This document shows, in pieces, positions 17,117 to 26,681 of a stretch of 64,000 bases of DNA. The DNA lies in the NCBI RefSeq assembly GCF_002101375.1, contig NZ_CP015207.1, positions 2,682,001 to 2,746,000 on the forward strand, given 5' to 3'. The position numbers were made by a program, and so were the translations under genes. Below the pieces are notes generated by a model that worked only from the letters and a program-made list of their open reading frames with translations, made no database searches and had not been told where the DNA came from. Positions within the stretch are counted from its first letter, which is position 1; each line of letters opens with the position of its first letter. This stretch comes from Sporosarcina ureae. GTDB taxonomy: Bacteria > Bacillota > Bacilli > Bacillales_A > Planococcaceae.

Positions 17117-17148
17117 ATAAAAAAACCTCCTAGATACAACCTAGGAGG
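17117..17148 (-). terminator. Terminator of the SLH-amidase gene
   Basis: CCTCCTAG/CTAGGAGG stem (17126-17133 with 17141-17148), with an A run at 17117-17125 that is the T tract on the minus strand. Confidence 0.85.
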
Positions 17149-17157
17149 CGGATGACA

Positions 17158-18828
17158 TTATTGCTTACTGTAATATTGATACAGACCTGTGTAGATCGCA
17201 TCAGCATAAATATTCAAATACTGTTCACTTGTCAACTTCGAATAGTCCTGTGCATTTGTAATGAAGCCTAACTCCACAAGAACGGCAGCTACGTTATTAT
17301 TTTTGATTACATAAAAACCTTTATTCTTTACACCACGATCAGACATATTCGCCTTTTGCACAATATTGCGCTGGATGAAAGAAGCTAAATCGCGACTTTC
17401 TGTTGCGTTTATGTTGGAAGAAGAGTCATAGAAGACTTCTGCTCCTTTTGCAGCAAAACCTGCTGCGTTCACATGAATGGAAACGAATGTTTCTGCAAAA
17501 TTCTTCTTGGAGAAATCCGTACGAGCTTGAAGTGTGTAATACGTATCATTGGAACGCGTCATTAACACTTTAGCGCCAGCATTTTTTAACTTCGCTTCGA
17601 CTTTCTTTGCAACTTTCAGTGTAATAGATTTTTCAGATGTGCCATTCTTACCAGTGCCTGGATCATGTCCGCCATGACCTGCATCGACAACAATAATACG
17701 ATCTTTCAATGGATTACCCGTTTGATTCAACAACTTCAAATAGGTCTTGTGCACATAACCAGTTGTGCTACCAGCGCGAATCTTTGCCCAATATCCCGAA
17801 ACGGACAAAATTTCTACTTTTTGGCCTGATTGAAGCTTCCCAACAGTAGGGGCACTCGAATTACCTGCAGAACGCATATTCAAATTATTAACCGTTACTT
17901 TACCCATTGTCTTCGCAACAGGCGTCGGTTTTGGTGTAGTGACAGGTGGTTTAGGTGTTGGTGTATCCGGTTTGACATCATTTAAATTAGGAGTCGTGAA
18001 GTATTCATGGATATAGCCTTCTAAACCATTGATATTGACTTTCAACCAAATGCCTTGCTTGCCTATTACTTCTACCACTGTACCGTTAGGCAACACATGG
18101 ATAATAGCAGAAGACTCGGAAGGTGCGCTGCGTACGTTCAATGGATCTGAATCATCACCAGTTGCTACGCGCACATACTTCACGCTGGATTGTTGATCTG
18201 GAGTTTTAACAGTCAACGCAAACTGCTTGTCCATCGCACGTGCAACGAATAATGCGAATTGTTTACGTGTTAACAAATTATTTGGTAAGAATTTCTTGTT
18301 GTCGCCTTGTGTAATGCCTGCATAATACAAACCGTTGATCCGATCAACGTATTTGTGATTTTTCACATCATCCATACCTAAAGGTTTTTGGCTCGTTACT
18401 TTTTCAGATAAGTTAAATGCTACTGACATCGCGTATGCCATTTCATCCCGTTTAATTTCTTCATTCGGTTTGAAGTTGTTTGCGTCAGTATTAGGGAAGT
18501 ATCCTTTTTGAAGAGCAATGTTAGCAAACTTGTATTGTTCGCTAGTTGGCTTCAGTCCGTTAATTTCCATGTTTTTCAACGGTGTATCTTGTGTTTCAGT
18601 TGCAATAACGAGCATTTTCGCAACATGTGAACGTCGTAAGTTATCTTGAGGATTGAATTTAGGTGTTTGATTAATAATACCTTTTTCCGCTATGTAATGG
18701 ACTTCTTTGTAATATTCACTGTTGGCGGGGACGTCGGAAAACTTGAAGCTTGCAAATGACTGGAGAGGTGAGATAGCTAAGATGGTTAGCAGCAACAGAC
18801 CAACTGTTGCCCATTTAATTTGTTTCAT
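17158..18828 (-). CDS. SLH-domain N-acetylmuramoyl-L-alanine amidase (Amidase_3)
   Basis: This is a secreted 556-aa autolysin. A signal peptide (to about ASF, residue 27) is followed by three SLH domains (about 28-205). An SH3 domain at about 215-280 contains PLNVRSAPSESS, a Pro/Thr/Lys-rich linker spans about 284-308, a second SH3 domain contains NLNMRSAGNSSAP, and an Amidase_3 zinc amidase domain spans about 378-553. Zinc ligands are seen in VDAGHGGHDPG, the following Glu (TSEKSIT) and SIHVNA; the late catalytic Glu is in VLVELGFITN. It cuts the stem-peptide linkage of peptidoglycan from an SLH-anchored position. AGGAGG lies 5-6 bases upstream of the ATG. Confidence 0.93.
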   Translation of the reverse strand: MKQIKWATVGLLLLTILAISPLQSFASFKFSDVPANSEYYKEVHYIAEKGIINQTPKFNPQDNLRRSHVAKMLVIATETQDTPLKNMEINGLKPTSEQYKFANIALQKGYFPNTDANNFKPNEEIKRDEMAYAMSVAFNLSEKVTSQKPLGMDDVKNHKYVDRINGLYYAGITQGDNKKFLPNNLLTRKQFALFVARAMDKQFALTVKTPDQQSSVKYVRVATGDDSDPLNVRSAPSESSAIIHVLPNGTVVEVIGKQGIWLKVNINGLEGYIHEYFTTPNLNDVKPDTPTPKPPVTTPKPTPVAKTMGKVTVNNLNMRSAGNSSAPTVGKLQSGQKVEILSVSGYWAKIRAGSTTGYVHKTYLKLLNQTGNPLKDRIIVVDAGHGGHDPGTGKNGTSEKSITLKVAKKVEAKLKNAGAKVLMTRSNDTYYTLQARTDFSKKNFAETFVSIHVNAAGFAAKGAEVFYDSSSNINATESRDLASFIQRNIVQKANMSDRGVKNKGFYVIKNNNVAAVLVELGFITNAQDYSKLTSEQYLNIYADAIYTGLYQYYSKQ

Positions 18829-19007
18829 GAGATCCTCCTTAATATATAATGTATTACTAGACTCATAGGTTCATTTTACCAGTTATGAAAACTAATTACT
18901 AGATATTTTCGTCATGGTTCGTAAATTAGCAATATGACTATAATGATTCTTCATTACTATTTAAGGGATTGTGGTACAGAAGGGGGAGATAGAGCTGAAT
19001 TCGGAGA

Positions 19008-19037
19008 AAACCGAATGTTCAAGTTTGAACATTCGGT
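19008..19037 (-). terminator. Terminator of the NlpC/P60-SLH gene
   Basis: Near-perfect stem CCGAATGTTC/GAACATTCGG (19011-19020 with 19027-19036), followed on the minus strand by TTTTCTCC. Confidence 0.75.
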
Positions 19038-19044
19038 AGGATAA

Positions 19045-19956
19045 TTATTTATTAATACGATCGATGAATTTATTTAATTGCCCAATTGATACTTTATCTG
19101 ACAAACCATATCTACCATCTAGGTAACCAGTCGTAATTTCATGGTAGAATAAAATGTTAATATATTCAGTCGCCCAGTGACCAGGAGGAACATCAGAGAA
19201 TTTCGCAATAGCGGAACCTCTTAGTTCAAATGCTTGTACTAAAACTTTTGCCATTTGAGCGCGAGTTAATTCTTTCTTTGGATTGAAGTTACCTTCGTCA
19301 CCAGAGAAAATATTTGCTTCTGCGACTGCGGATATTGCGTTGTAGTGAGGATTGGATTTATCTACGTCTTTAAATGTAACATTAGCCGTCGTCATATCCA
19401 GATCTAATTTTTCTGCAAGTACTTGTGCTATTTCACCGCGAGTTGCATACACAACTTCTTTAACAGGAGCAGACGCAGCTACCTTATCTTCTTCTTTACT
19501 TACATTATCAGTGAATTTCGCTACGCGTCGAGCACCGATATAACGGCTCTTCCAGTAGTATGGATCATCCAATGAGGAGATCATGACGCCTTTGCTCACA
19601 GAAGCGTGGATAAAGTTATTAGACCCTACATAGATGCCAACGTGTGATACGCCGCGACCTGATGTATTAAAGAATACTAAATCCCCAACTTCTAGATTGC
19701 TTTTAGAAATAGAAGTTCCGGTCGCCATTTGCTGCCCAGTCGTTCTTGGAATAGAAAGACCTTCTTCATTGAACACGTATTGAGTGAATCCTGAACAATC
19801 AAAAGCCGTTGGGGTTGCTCCACCTAAACGATAAGGTGTTCCCATATATTTTTTTGCAGTGCTTACTAATGATGTTGGTGAGTTTGCGGAAGCAAATTCT
19901 GGTACGAATGAAAAGAATAGTAGACTTGCCATGACCAGAGTTATTAGACGTTTCAT
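19045..19956 (-). CDS. NlpC/P60 endopeptidase with C-terminal SLH domains
   Basis: This is a secreted 303-aa peptidoglycan endopeptidase. The signal peptide ends at ASA (residue 24). The NlpC/P60 domain (about 28-145) contains the catalytic Cys in AFDCSGFTQ near residue 54 and the catalytic His in GVSHVGIYVG near 105. About two and a half SLH repeats follow (about 170-300), including FKDVDKSNPHYNAI and FSDVPPGHWATEYI. The domain order (enzyme first, SLH last) is the reverse of the neighbouring amidase. Upstream on the minus strand lie three phased WalR half-sites, so it is probably part of the WalRK autolysin regulon. Confidence 0.9.
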   Translation of the reverse strand: MKRLITLVMASLLFFSFVPEFASANSPTSLVSTAKKYMGTPYRLGGATPTAFDCSGFTQYVFNEEGLSIPRTTGQQMATGTSISKSNLEVGDLVFFNTSGRGVSHVGIYVGSNNFIHASVSKGVMISSLDDPYYWKSRYIGARRVAKFTDNVSKEEDKVAASAPVKEVVYATRGEIAQVLAEKLDLDMTTANVTFKDVDKSNPHYNAISAVAEANIFSGDEGNFNPKKELTRAQMAKVLVQAFELRGSAIAKFSDVPPGHWATEYINILFYHEITTGYLDGRYGLSDKVSIGQLNKFIDRINK

Positions 19957-20039
19957 GCTGTGCTCAAATTCCCCTTTCGCGCAATCATTGTTGCGCTTTG
20001 TAATCTAGGAACATGTTAGCACGAATAAACATGGGAATT

Positions 20040-20067
20040 ATTACAATTATATTACAAGAAAATTACA
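20040..20067 (-). promoter_or_regulatory. Triple WalR-type box upstream of the NlpC/P60-SLH gene
   Basis: On the minus strand the sequence reads TGTAAT-N5-TGTAAT-N5-TGTAAT (complements at 20040-20045, 20051-20056 and 20062-20067). The known WalR consensus is two TGTWAH hexamers with 5 bp between them, so this is two overlapping perfect boxes. It lies 84 bases upstream of the NlpC/P60-SLH start and about 180 bases from the divergent glycosyltransferase. Confidence 0.7.
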
Positions 20068-20248
20068 CGCTGACATATGATTGAAATGTTTATATAAATA
20101 ACTACCGATATTTCTACTATAGAGAAGAAATAAAATAGTGAGTTAATTGCTGTTGCGCCTTTATATGCGCGTAGTATGTGGTATAATCATTCAACGTAGA
20201 AAAGAGCGTATTAGTTTATGTCAGTAAGTAATAAAGGATGAGTTATAA

Positions 20249-21346
20249 GTGTCTAAAGTAGTAGTATTTAGTAATATGTATCCTTCCGCTGAGCATCCTA
20301 CCTTTGGAATCTTTGTCAAGAACCAAGTGGAGCAATTAAAAAAAGATGGCGTAGATATTAAAGTCATCGCCATACAGGATCCGGGTAAAGGAAAGATCGG
20401 AAAAATAGTCAAATATCTATCATGGGGAATAGAGTCCCTTCTATATGTTTTACAGCATAAAAAGAATATTAGTATTACACATGCGCATTACGCGTTTCCA
20501 ACTGGACTGGTGTCATTGCTAGCGAAGAAATTATGGAAGATACCGTACGTAGTGACAATACATGGTGGAGATTTAGATAAAATGGCTAAGAAAAGTCCAC
20601 GTATTGCGAAACTCACTCATCGTATTTTACAAGAGGCCTCGGAGGTTATCACGGTCGGTGAAAAGTTGCGAAATGATGTCATCCATGATTATGATATAGC
20701 TCCTAGCAAAGTAGAAGTCATGAGTATGGGTGTAGATACGCGTATCTTTAAGCCAATGGCTCAGGAGGAAGTTCGACTTTTATTGGACGTGCCTTTAAAT
20801 GAACGTGTAGTACTCTTTGTGGGGAATGTGATCGAAGCAAAAGGCATTATGGAATTGATTGACGCATTTGAACAATTACAAGAGACGCATGAAGATCTTC
20901 TTCTATATATAGTAGGTTCACAAAAGGACCAGCGTTTTACGCAGGAAGTGAAGGACAAAGTCGGCAACAATTCGGGCATTCGCTTTAAAGGGCCTGTCAG
21001 CCAGACTGAACTCGCGAAATGGATGTCGGCAGCAGATCTTCTCGCGCTACCTTCTTATCATGAAGGTTTTGGCTTAGTAGCACTCGAAGCCCTTGCCTCA
21101 GGAGCCAAAGTCGTAGCGACGAATGTCGGGGGCTTACCGTATTTATTGAAAGACGATGTCGGAACATTAGTTGAGCCACGGAATGCGCAAGCCTTGGCTA
21201 TGGGACTCGAGGAAGCACTTTCGAATGAAGTGACCAGAGAGCAACATGAAGTGACGCAACAAGTGATTCAGCAACATTCTTCATCAGAGATCGTCAAAAG
21301 GTTGAACGATATCTATGAACAGAATGGAAAGGGATCTTCCAAATGA
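20249..21346 (+). CDS. GT4-family glycosyltransferase
   Basis: This is a cytoplasmic GT-B fold glycosyltransferase of 365 aa. The N-terminal half has THAHYAFPTGL and VTIHGGD; the C-terminal half has the family signature LFVGNVIEAKGIMELIDAF, then PSYHEGFGLVALEALASG with the donor-binding E-x7-E. The start is GTG 20249, with AAGGATGAG upstream. It overlaps the next gene (flippase) by 4 bases (ATGA), so the pair is translationally coupled, which suggests assembly and export of one lipid-linked glycan, plausibly a wall polymer or exopolysaccharide. The sugar specificity cannot be read from the sequence. Confidence 0.88.
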   Translation: MSKVVVFSNMYPSAEHPTFGIFVKNQVEQLKKDGVDIKVIAIQDPGKGKIGKIVKYLSWGIESLLYVLQHKKNISITHAHYAFPTGLVSLLAKKLWKIPYVVTIHGGDLDKMAKKSPRIAKLTHRILQEASEVITVGEKLRNDVIHDYDIAPSKVEVMSMGVDTRIFKPMAQEEVRLLLDVPLNERVVLFVGNVIEAKGIMELIDAFEQLQETHEDLLLYIVGSQKDQRFTQEVKDKVGNNSGIRFKGPVSQTELAKWMSAADLLALPSYHEGFGLVALEALASGAKVVATNVGGLPYLLKDDVGTLVEPRNAQALAMGLEEALSNEVTREQHEVTQQVIQQHSSSEIVKRLNDIYEQNGKGSSK

Positions 21347-22626
21347 GTAAATTATTCAAGATCATTGGCACTGTCGCCATCATTAATATTGTTGCCAGAT
21401 TGTTTGGCTTCGGGCGCGAAGTCGTAATTGGCATACAATATGGTACTTCGACAGTGGCGGATGCCATCGCGACAGCGTATACGATTCCGAACTTCATTTA
21501 TCTAGTGCTTGGTGGAGCGTTGACGACTGCCTTTATATCGATCTACCATTCGTCGAGTATGGATCGGCCATTATTTGTACGCAAAGCATTCACGACAGTC
21601 GTCATGACCGCCACACTTGTTACATTAGTAATTATCGTCTTGACGAATCCGATTCTGAATCTATTCTTTAAAGAGTTAAGTGATGAAGACTACACAGTAG
21701 TAAGAAATCTCTTCCTTTGGATGATGCCTTCTTCCATCGTATTGGTCATGTCGACATGGATGAGCGGTTTATTGAATATCAATGACCGTTTTCAGTTATC
21801 AAGTCTTGCCATCTTACTGTATAACGTAGCGTTTGTTGGAGTGGGCTTTGCGCTAACAAAATGGCTTGGACCTGAATCGTATGGTGTTGGTGCCATGGTC
21901 AGTGCCATCCTAATGGGGCTATTCCTGTATTGGGGTATCAAACGTGCAGATCTTTCCTCGCTGAAACCTTCATTTGGTATGCCTACGGATATTAAGAGAA
22001 TGTGGTGGCTCGCCTTGCCGATTTTATTCGGTGGCGCTTCATTACAGTTCTACTTCATTATTCATCGTATTGCAGCGGGTGGGTTAGGGGAAGGTGCGAT
22101 TTCTTCTATTAACTACGCATCGAAACTAACGGGCTTTCCACAAGCTATTCTAATGACAGCCGTAACGACGGTGATCTATCCAATGCTCGCGAAGAAAGAA
22201 GGCGAAGGGGATACGGGTACGGTCAAGGCGCTTTACAAGAAAGGAATGCTCTACATGGTCGCGTTACTATTGCCAGCGACGGTGTTCTGCTATTTCCTAG
22301 CTGAGCCGCTCATCCGTTTAGTATTCGGTTATGGGAATTTCGATGAGAAGTCCATTATGTTGACCGTGCCGGTGTTCAAAGTATTCGCTCTGTCGATGTT
22401 TTTCTTAGCGGCTAATACTTATATCACTCGATTTTATTATGCAAAAGGTAATTCGATCACACCTATTATCTTTAGTTTAATCAGCGTATTTGGAATTAAT
22501 ATCGGTATTATTTTTGCGTTTGTTGATCAGATTGGTGCGCAAGCCATTGCGTACGGTACTGTCGTCAGTGCGGCAGTGAACTTCCTTTTACTCGCCGGGT
22601 ATGCTCGGTTTAAATGGAAGTTGTAA
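21343..22626 (+). CDS. MurJ/MVF-family lipid-linked glycan flippase
   Basis: This is a polytopic membrane protein of 427 aa with about 12 hydrophobic segments, shorter than canonical MurJ (about 510 aa, 14 segments). Family features include FGFGREVVIGIQYGTS near residue 21, AYTIPNFIYLVLGGAL and YASKLTGFPQAILMTAV. MurJ-type proteins flip lipid II; shorter relatives can flip other polyprenyl-linked glycans. Coupling to the GT4 gene by a 4-base overlap suggests that the substrate is the product of that glycosyltransferase rather than lipid II. Confidence 0.82.
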   Translation: MSKLFKIIGTVAIINIVARLFGFGREVVIGIQYGTSTVADAIATAYTIPNFIYLVLGGALTTAFISIYHSSSMDRPLFVRKAFTTVVMTATLVTLVIIVLTNPILNLFFKELSDEDYTVVRNLFLWMMPSSIVLVMSTWMSGLLNINDRFQLSSLAILLYNVAFVGVGFALTKWLGPESYGVGAMVSAILMGLFLYWGIKRADLSSLKPSFGMPTDIKRMWWLALPILFGGASLQFYFIIHRIAAGGLGEGAISSINYASKLTGFPQAILMTAVTTVIYPMLAKKEGEGDTGTVKALYKKGMLYMVALLLPATVFCYFLAEPLIRLVFGYGNFDEKSIMLTVPVFKVFALSMFFLAANTYITRFYYAKGNSITPIIFSLISVFGINIGIIFAFVDQIGAQAIAYGTVVSAAVNFLLLAGYARFKWKL

Positions 22627-22633
22627 TGATATG

Positions 22634-22675
22634 AAAAAAAGCTTTCACTCAGTAAGTTGAGTGGAAGCTTTTTTG
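22634..22675 (+). terminator. Terminator after the flippase gene
   Basis: AAAAAAGCTTTCACTCA pairs with TGAGTGGAAGCTTTTTT, forming a long stem with a T tail. It is also a plausible bidirectional terminator. Confidence 0.85.
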
Positions 22676-22779
22676 TGGTTTTTTGGATTGTGTTTCCGTG
22701 AAATTTGCGCAAAAATCGGCATAGGATTGTGGTTCTTGCACGTACTCTTACTCTTACTGTTTCGTGTTTGATCACAGGA

Positions 22780-23090
22780 TTGTCGTTTAGCTGGCAATGT
22801 AAGTGGCGAGATCATTGCATCCACTACGGCGCTGGTGGATGGCTTTCGCAATGAGCCACAGACAGGAAGTTCGCCTGTCTCAGATCTTCTTATTAGAACC
22901 ACAAATTGAATAAATATTACTCAGTAGCACAGGCACAACTGCGGGGTAGGCCGTGGCCATGAGACATCTGGCAGCCCTACCGCCAGCTGGCTCATGGCTG
23001 GAGGCAATCCCCCACGTGCCTGTGCGAGTCCAGAAAGCAGATACGCACTATTTTCGATGCCAAACCTGACTCGAGCGACGATCCCAATGA
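22780..23090 (+). repeat. Module A remnant plus one module B hairpin, locus 3
   Basis: A truncated module A (from about 22790; core begins GGCGCTGGTGG at 22828 and breaks off after GTTCGCCTGTCTCAGA near 22886) is fused to one complete module B hairpin at 22927-23025. In this copy both B arms carry the alternative base (GCACAGGCAC and GTGCCTGTGC), so pairing is kept. The usual TCGAGCGACG block follows. The repeat ends a few bases from the stop codon of the SulP gene on the opposite strand, so no separate sulP terminator is visible. Confidence 0.8.
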
Positions 23091-23096
23091 AATGAT

Positions 23097-24689
23097 TTAC
23101 AGCATAAAGAAATTTTCTTCACCGATTTTGTCATATAAACCACTACGTTTGAACAAGCTCACTTTCTCAGGAGGGACTCGTTTAAAGATGAGTCGCTTGT
23201 TTTGGCGATCTGCTTCGTCGAGCATGGCGGAAAGAGCTGCTTCACCCGTTGCATCGATAGCTGTTAAATTTTTCATGTCTAAAATGATTGTGGTTTGTTC
23301 AAGATTCAATAATTCAGGGTATCGATCCTCGAAGTATTTCGCGGTACCGAAGAACAGTGGACCGGAGATTTTGAATTTGATCAGCTCAGATTCATTTCCC
23401 ATAGACAACTTGAATTTTTCAACGTCAGACAGTTTACTCTTTTTAATATCCAATGAGCCACTCATTTTGCGTAAGAATGACAGGGCGGCGAGCAAGATTC
23501 CGACTTCGACTGCGATTGTCAAATTCACGAATATGGTCAAAAGGAAAGTTGTCAGTAACACAAGTGAATCACTTGAGCGTAACGAAGCGATTTGGGCAAA
23601 GGCTTTTCGTGAACTCATATTCCAAGCGACAAACATCAGAATGGGTGCCATTGCGGCCAACGGTATATAGGAAGCATAAGGTGCGAATAGTAATAGAAAA
23701 GCCAATACAAATAAACTTTGTATGATGCCAGAAATGGGACTGACCGCGCCTGAACCGATATTTGTGGCGGTACGTGCGATGGCGCCTGTGGCGGGGATTC
23801 CCCCGAATAATGGTGTAATGATATTAGCGATACCTTGACCAAATAATTCTTTCTTGGAATTATGCTTAGGTACATTACTTTTCATTCCGTCAGCCACAAC
23901 TGCGGAAAGCAGAGATTCGATCGCACCAAGTGCAGCAATGATTAAAGCGGGCTGCCATAGATTCACCAGTTTGGCGAGCGTGATTTCTGGAAAATGAAAA
24001 CTAGGTAAATGTTGTGGAATGCCACCATATGCTGTGCCGATTGTTTCCACTTTACCTGGGAAGAACAAAATCGAGCAGATAGTAGGAACTAACAGTGCAA
24101 TAAGTAGTAATGGAACCTTTGGAGAGATTTTGGGTAAAAGAAAGATGACACCAAGACCGATTGTGGCAGTTAGGATACTAAATGTATTGATAGTATGAAA
24201 ATGACGAGCGATTTCTACCATGCTTTCATGGAAGAACTCTTTTTTCTCCACTCCCGTCAAGCCAAAGAAGTTTTGGAACTGTCCAGTAAAGATAATGACT
24301 GCAATCCCCGCAGTGAATCCGATTGTCACCGATCGCGGGACGAAGTGAATGAGATTACTGACACCGAGAAAACTCATAATGACAAGAAGAATACCCGCGA
24401 GAAATCCGGCAAGTAGAAGATCTTCGTAACCGTATTGTAGTACGATAGCTAGTAATATGGGAATGAATGCGCCAGTAGGGCCGGCGATCTGGTAACGTGA
24501 ACCACCAAGCAAGGCGACTAAAAGACCTGCGATGATCGTAGTATATAGCCCGTATTCTGGTTTGACGCCAGAAGCAATGGCAAAAGCCATCCCAAGTGGA
24601 ATGGCCACAATTCCAACAGTAATCCCTGCTATCAAATCCTGCCGGAAGCCCGCTGCATTATAATTAAGATAACGTGGATCTTTGAACAT
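23097..24689 (-). CDS. SulP-family anion transporter with STAS domain
   Basis: This is an inner-membrane anion transporter of 530 aa. An SLC26/SulP membrane domain with about 12-14 hydrophobic segments (residues about 10-400) begins LRQDLIAGITVGIVAIPLGMAF-like, and the transport signature IAGPTGAFIPILLA follows near residue 67. A C-terminal STAS domain (about 435-525) contains IILDMKNLTAIDATGEAAL. Substrates in this family are sulfate, bicarbonate or dicarboxylates; the sequence does not tell which. A weak GGAAGAAGTG ribosome site precedes the ATG at 24689. Its stop codon lies next to repeat locus 3. Confidence 0.9.
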   Translation of the reverse strand: MFKDPRYLNYNAAGFRQDLIAGITVGIVAIPLGMAFAIASGVKPEYGLYTTIIAGLLVALLGGSRYQIAGPTGAFIPILLAIVLQYGYEDLLLAGFLAGILLVIMSFLGVSNLIHFVPRSVTIGFTAGIAVIIFTGQFQNFFGLTGVEKKEFFHESMVEIARHFHTINTFSILTATIGLGVIFLLPKISPKVPLLLIALLVPTICSILFFPGKVETIGTAYGGIPQHLPSFHFPEITLAKLVNLWQPALIIAALGAIESLLSAVVADGMKSNVPKHNSKKELFGQGIANIITPLFGGIPATGAIARTATNIGSGAVSPISGIIQSLFVLAFLLLFAPYASYIPLAAMAPILMFVAWNMSSRKAFAQIASLRSSDSLVLLTTFLLTIFVNLTIAVEVGILLAALSFLRKMSGSLDIKKSKLSDVEKFKLSMGNESELIKFKISGPLFFGTAKYFEDRYPELLNLEQTTIILDMKNLTAIDATGEAALSAMLDEADRQNKRLIFKRVPPEKVSLFKRSGLYDKIGEENFFML

Positions 24690-24891
24690 ATTTGTTCACT
24701 TCTTCCATTTTTAGTGTATATATACAACACTTATTATACGGTATGCATACGGCCTATACAAGGTGTGTATAAAGGGGGAGATGTATAAAAGTTCAATAAT
24801 TGAAGAAGATAGTGTCGAACCGAATAATTGATTCGAATATACTTTAGTGTTAAAGTATATGGCAGTAACAACAATAAAGGAGAGATATTTT

Positions 24892-25629
24892 ATGGGCAGA
24901 TTACAAGACAAAGTAGCGTTCATTACAGGTGGGGCATCTGGTATGGGTGAAATGATGGTAAAGCAATTCACGGCAGAAGGCGCGAAAGTAATTGCAGCTG
25001 ACATTAATACAGCAGCACTTGAAGAAAAGTGGGGCGGTCAGGATAATATCTTCACTATCAAATTGAATGTAATGGAAGATGCAGAGTGGGAAGAGGCTAT
25101 GAAAAAAGCTGTCGATCACTTCGGGAAAATGGATATTCTTGTGAATAATGCTGGTATCTCAACTGAAAAAACTGTAGATCAAATCACGATTGAAGATTGG
25201 CGCAGACTTTCAGATATCAATAGCTTCGGTACATTTCTAGGTATGAAGCATGCATCAAAATATATGAAGGAAGCGAAAAAAGGTGCAATCGTCAATATTT
25301 CTTCTTATACTGCTTTGATTGGTATGGGCTTGAATCCGTATTCTGCATCTAAAGGTGCAGTACGTGCTATTTCTAAAGCGGCAGCAGCGGAGTATGGACA
25401 AGCAGGTATCCGTGTAAACACCGTATTCCCAGGAGTTATTGAAACGCCGATGGTGGCAAATCTTGAAGAGTCTAAGGCTCAACTGGATATGTTGATTAAA
25501 ATGACTCCACTACAACGTTTGGGTCAGCCGGAAGATGTAGGGAATGCCGTACTCTTCTTGGCATCAGATGAAGCGGCTTATATTACAGGCGCAGAGCTTG
25601 TAATTGATGGCGGTTATTCTGCACGATAA
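24892..25629 (+). CDS. Short-chain dehydrogenase/reductase
   Basis: This is a cytoplasmic classical SDR of 245 aa. The cofactor motif TGGASGMG is near residue 12, the NNAG motif near 84, catalytic Ser in NISSYTAL near 135 and YSASK near 148-152; the C-terminal GAELVIDGGYSAR is typical of 3-oxoacyl-ACP-reductase-like or sugar-alcohol SDRs. ATG 24892 follows AAAGGAGAG by 7 bases; the earlier in-frame TTG at 24847 lacks an RBS. No neighbours point to a substrate. Confidence 0.9.
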   Translation: MGRLQDKVAFITGGASGMGEMMVKQFTAEGAKVIAADINTAALEEKWGGQDNIFTIKLNVMEDAEWEEAMKKAVDHFGKMDILVNNAGISTEKTVDQITIEDWRRLSDINSFGTFLGMKHASKYMKEAKKGAIVNISSYTALIGMGLNPYSASKGAVRAISKAAAAEYGQAGIRVNTVFPGVIETPMVANLEESKAQLDMLIKMTPLQRLGQPEDVGNAVLFLASDEAAYITGAELVIDGGYSAR

Positions 25630-25643
25630 TAAAATATAAACAG

Positions 25644-25691
25644 AACGGGTTGTCCTACAAGTCATGATGACTTACAGGACAACCCGTTTTT
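25644..25691 (+). terminator. Terminator between SDR and LysM-NlpC/P60 genes
   Basis: AACGGGTTGTCCT pairs with AGGACAACCCGTT, with an inner AAGTCATGATGACTT palindrome, followed by TTTTTC. It may serve both convergent genes. Confidence 0.85.
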
Positions 25692-25697
25692 CATTGA

Positions 25698-26387
25698 TTA
25701 TTTTACATCTACAAAGCGTTTGAAGCCCATGAAACGTGAGTTCCAATATGAAGAGTCTAGAGAAGCAATTTCAATTGCTTTTGTCCCCGCGTGAATGAAC
25801 TTATTGTCTCCTAGATAAATACCGATATGCGAGATGCCGGGACGATATGTATTTTGGAAGAATAATAAATCTCCTACTACCGGATCTTTTATAAATAATG
25901 AACGGTTGAAGAAACCGATTGTATCTAATCGAGGAACTTTAACATCAGCTTGGTTGAATGCATAATAAATGAAACCGCTACAATCAAATCCTGATGGAGT
26001 AGAACCTGCCCATACATAAGGAGTTCCTAGTAATGGCTGTGTAATGTCCACTAATTTTTGACCTAGCGCCTGGCTAGTGGTCGTAACATTCGGCTTCGTC
26101 ACAGGTTTGTTTGATGATAACGAGCCCAATGAATTAGTAGAAGAGACAGCTTGTGAAGAGTTCACTTTATTTTCTACTATAAGTTTCTGTTTAACTTTGA
26201 TATTATTAGAAGTAAGAGAATTCAGACGTTTTAGTTCAGTTACCGTAATCTTGTACTGATTGGAAATCTTGTAAAGAGTATCTCCTGCTTGCACGATATG
26301 CGTTTTTGATGCAGCGGCAACACTACCAACTGAGATGCTTGTTGCAAGCAAAAGAGAGGCGATCGCGGCTAGGGCAATTTTCTTCAT
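25698..26387 (-). CDS. LysM-NlpC/P60 endopeptidase (LytE-like)
   Basis: This is a secreted 229-aa cell-wall endopeptidase. The signal peptide ends around AAA-SK (residue 26). One LysM domain (about 29-72; HIVQAGDTLYKISNQY) binds glycan, a Ser/Asn/Thr-rich linker (about 73-105) follows, and an NlpC/P60 domain (about 108-229) contains catalytic Cys in GFDCSGFIYY and catalytic His in ISHIGIYLG. The layout is like Bacillus LytE/LytF but with a single LysM. The upstream region has ATTACAGTAAT, but no correctly spaced WalR box. Confidence 0.92.
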   Translation of the reverse strand: MKKIALAAIASLLLATSISVGSVAAASKTHIVQAGDTLYKISNQYKITVTELKRLNSLTSNNIKVKQKLIVENKVNSSQAVSSTNSLGSLSSNKPVTKPNVTTTSQALGQKLVDITQPLLGTPYVWAGSTPSGFDCSGFIYYAFNQADVKVPRLDTIGFFNRSLFIKDPVVGDLLFFQNTYRPGISHIGIYLGDNKFIHAGTKAIEIASLDSSYWNSRFMGFKRFVDVK

Positions 26388-26680
26388 TTCGACGTATCTC
26401 CTTTAAGTATACTAGATTTGGTACTTTGTACTGCAGAGTGTTAACTAGTTATTAAACCTATAAACCTATCATACATTACAGTAATGGATATTAAACGTAT
26501 CTTAAGACTTATTTTTAATCAATAGTTTACTAGTTGTTTAGGTTTAACATATGAGTAAATACTATAAAAGGGTATTTTTTAAAACTGAAAGTGGTTCTTG
26601 GGACTCAGTTTTTTTGTAACCAGTATGTATGTTATGGGTAAACGCAAAGTCGTGTTTTATCGTACTACTTCAAACTATAG
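26388..26680. other. Intergenic region, no gene seen
   Basis: About 290 AT-rich bases form the promoter side of the LysM-NlpC/P60 gene. It contains a short palindrome ATTACAGTAAT near 26473 and a weak AAACTGA...TCAGTTTTTTT hairpin near 26580-26618. I see no supported coding frame or RNA gene. Confidence 0.4.
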
Positions 26681-26681
26681 T

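Noticed and set aside
26580..26618. Terminator-like AAACTGA...TCAGTTTTTTT
   Set aside because: The stem is only 7 bp with a 16-base loop and no plus-strand gene ends nearby.
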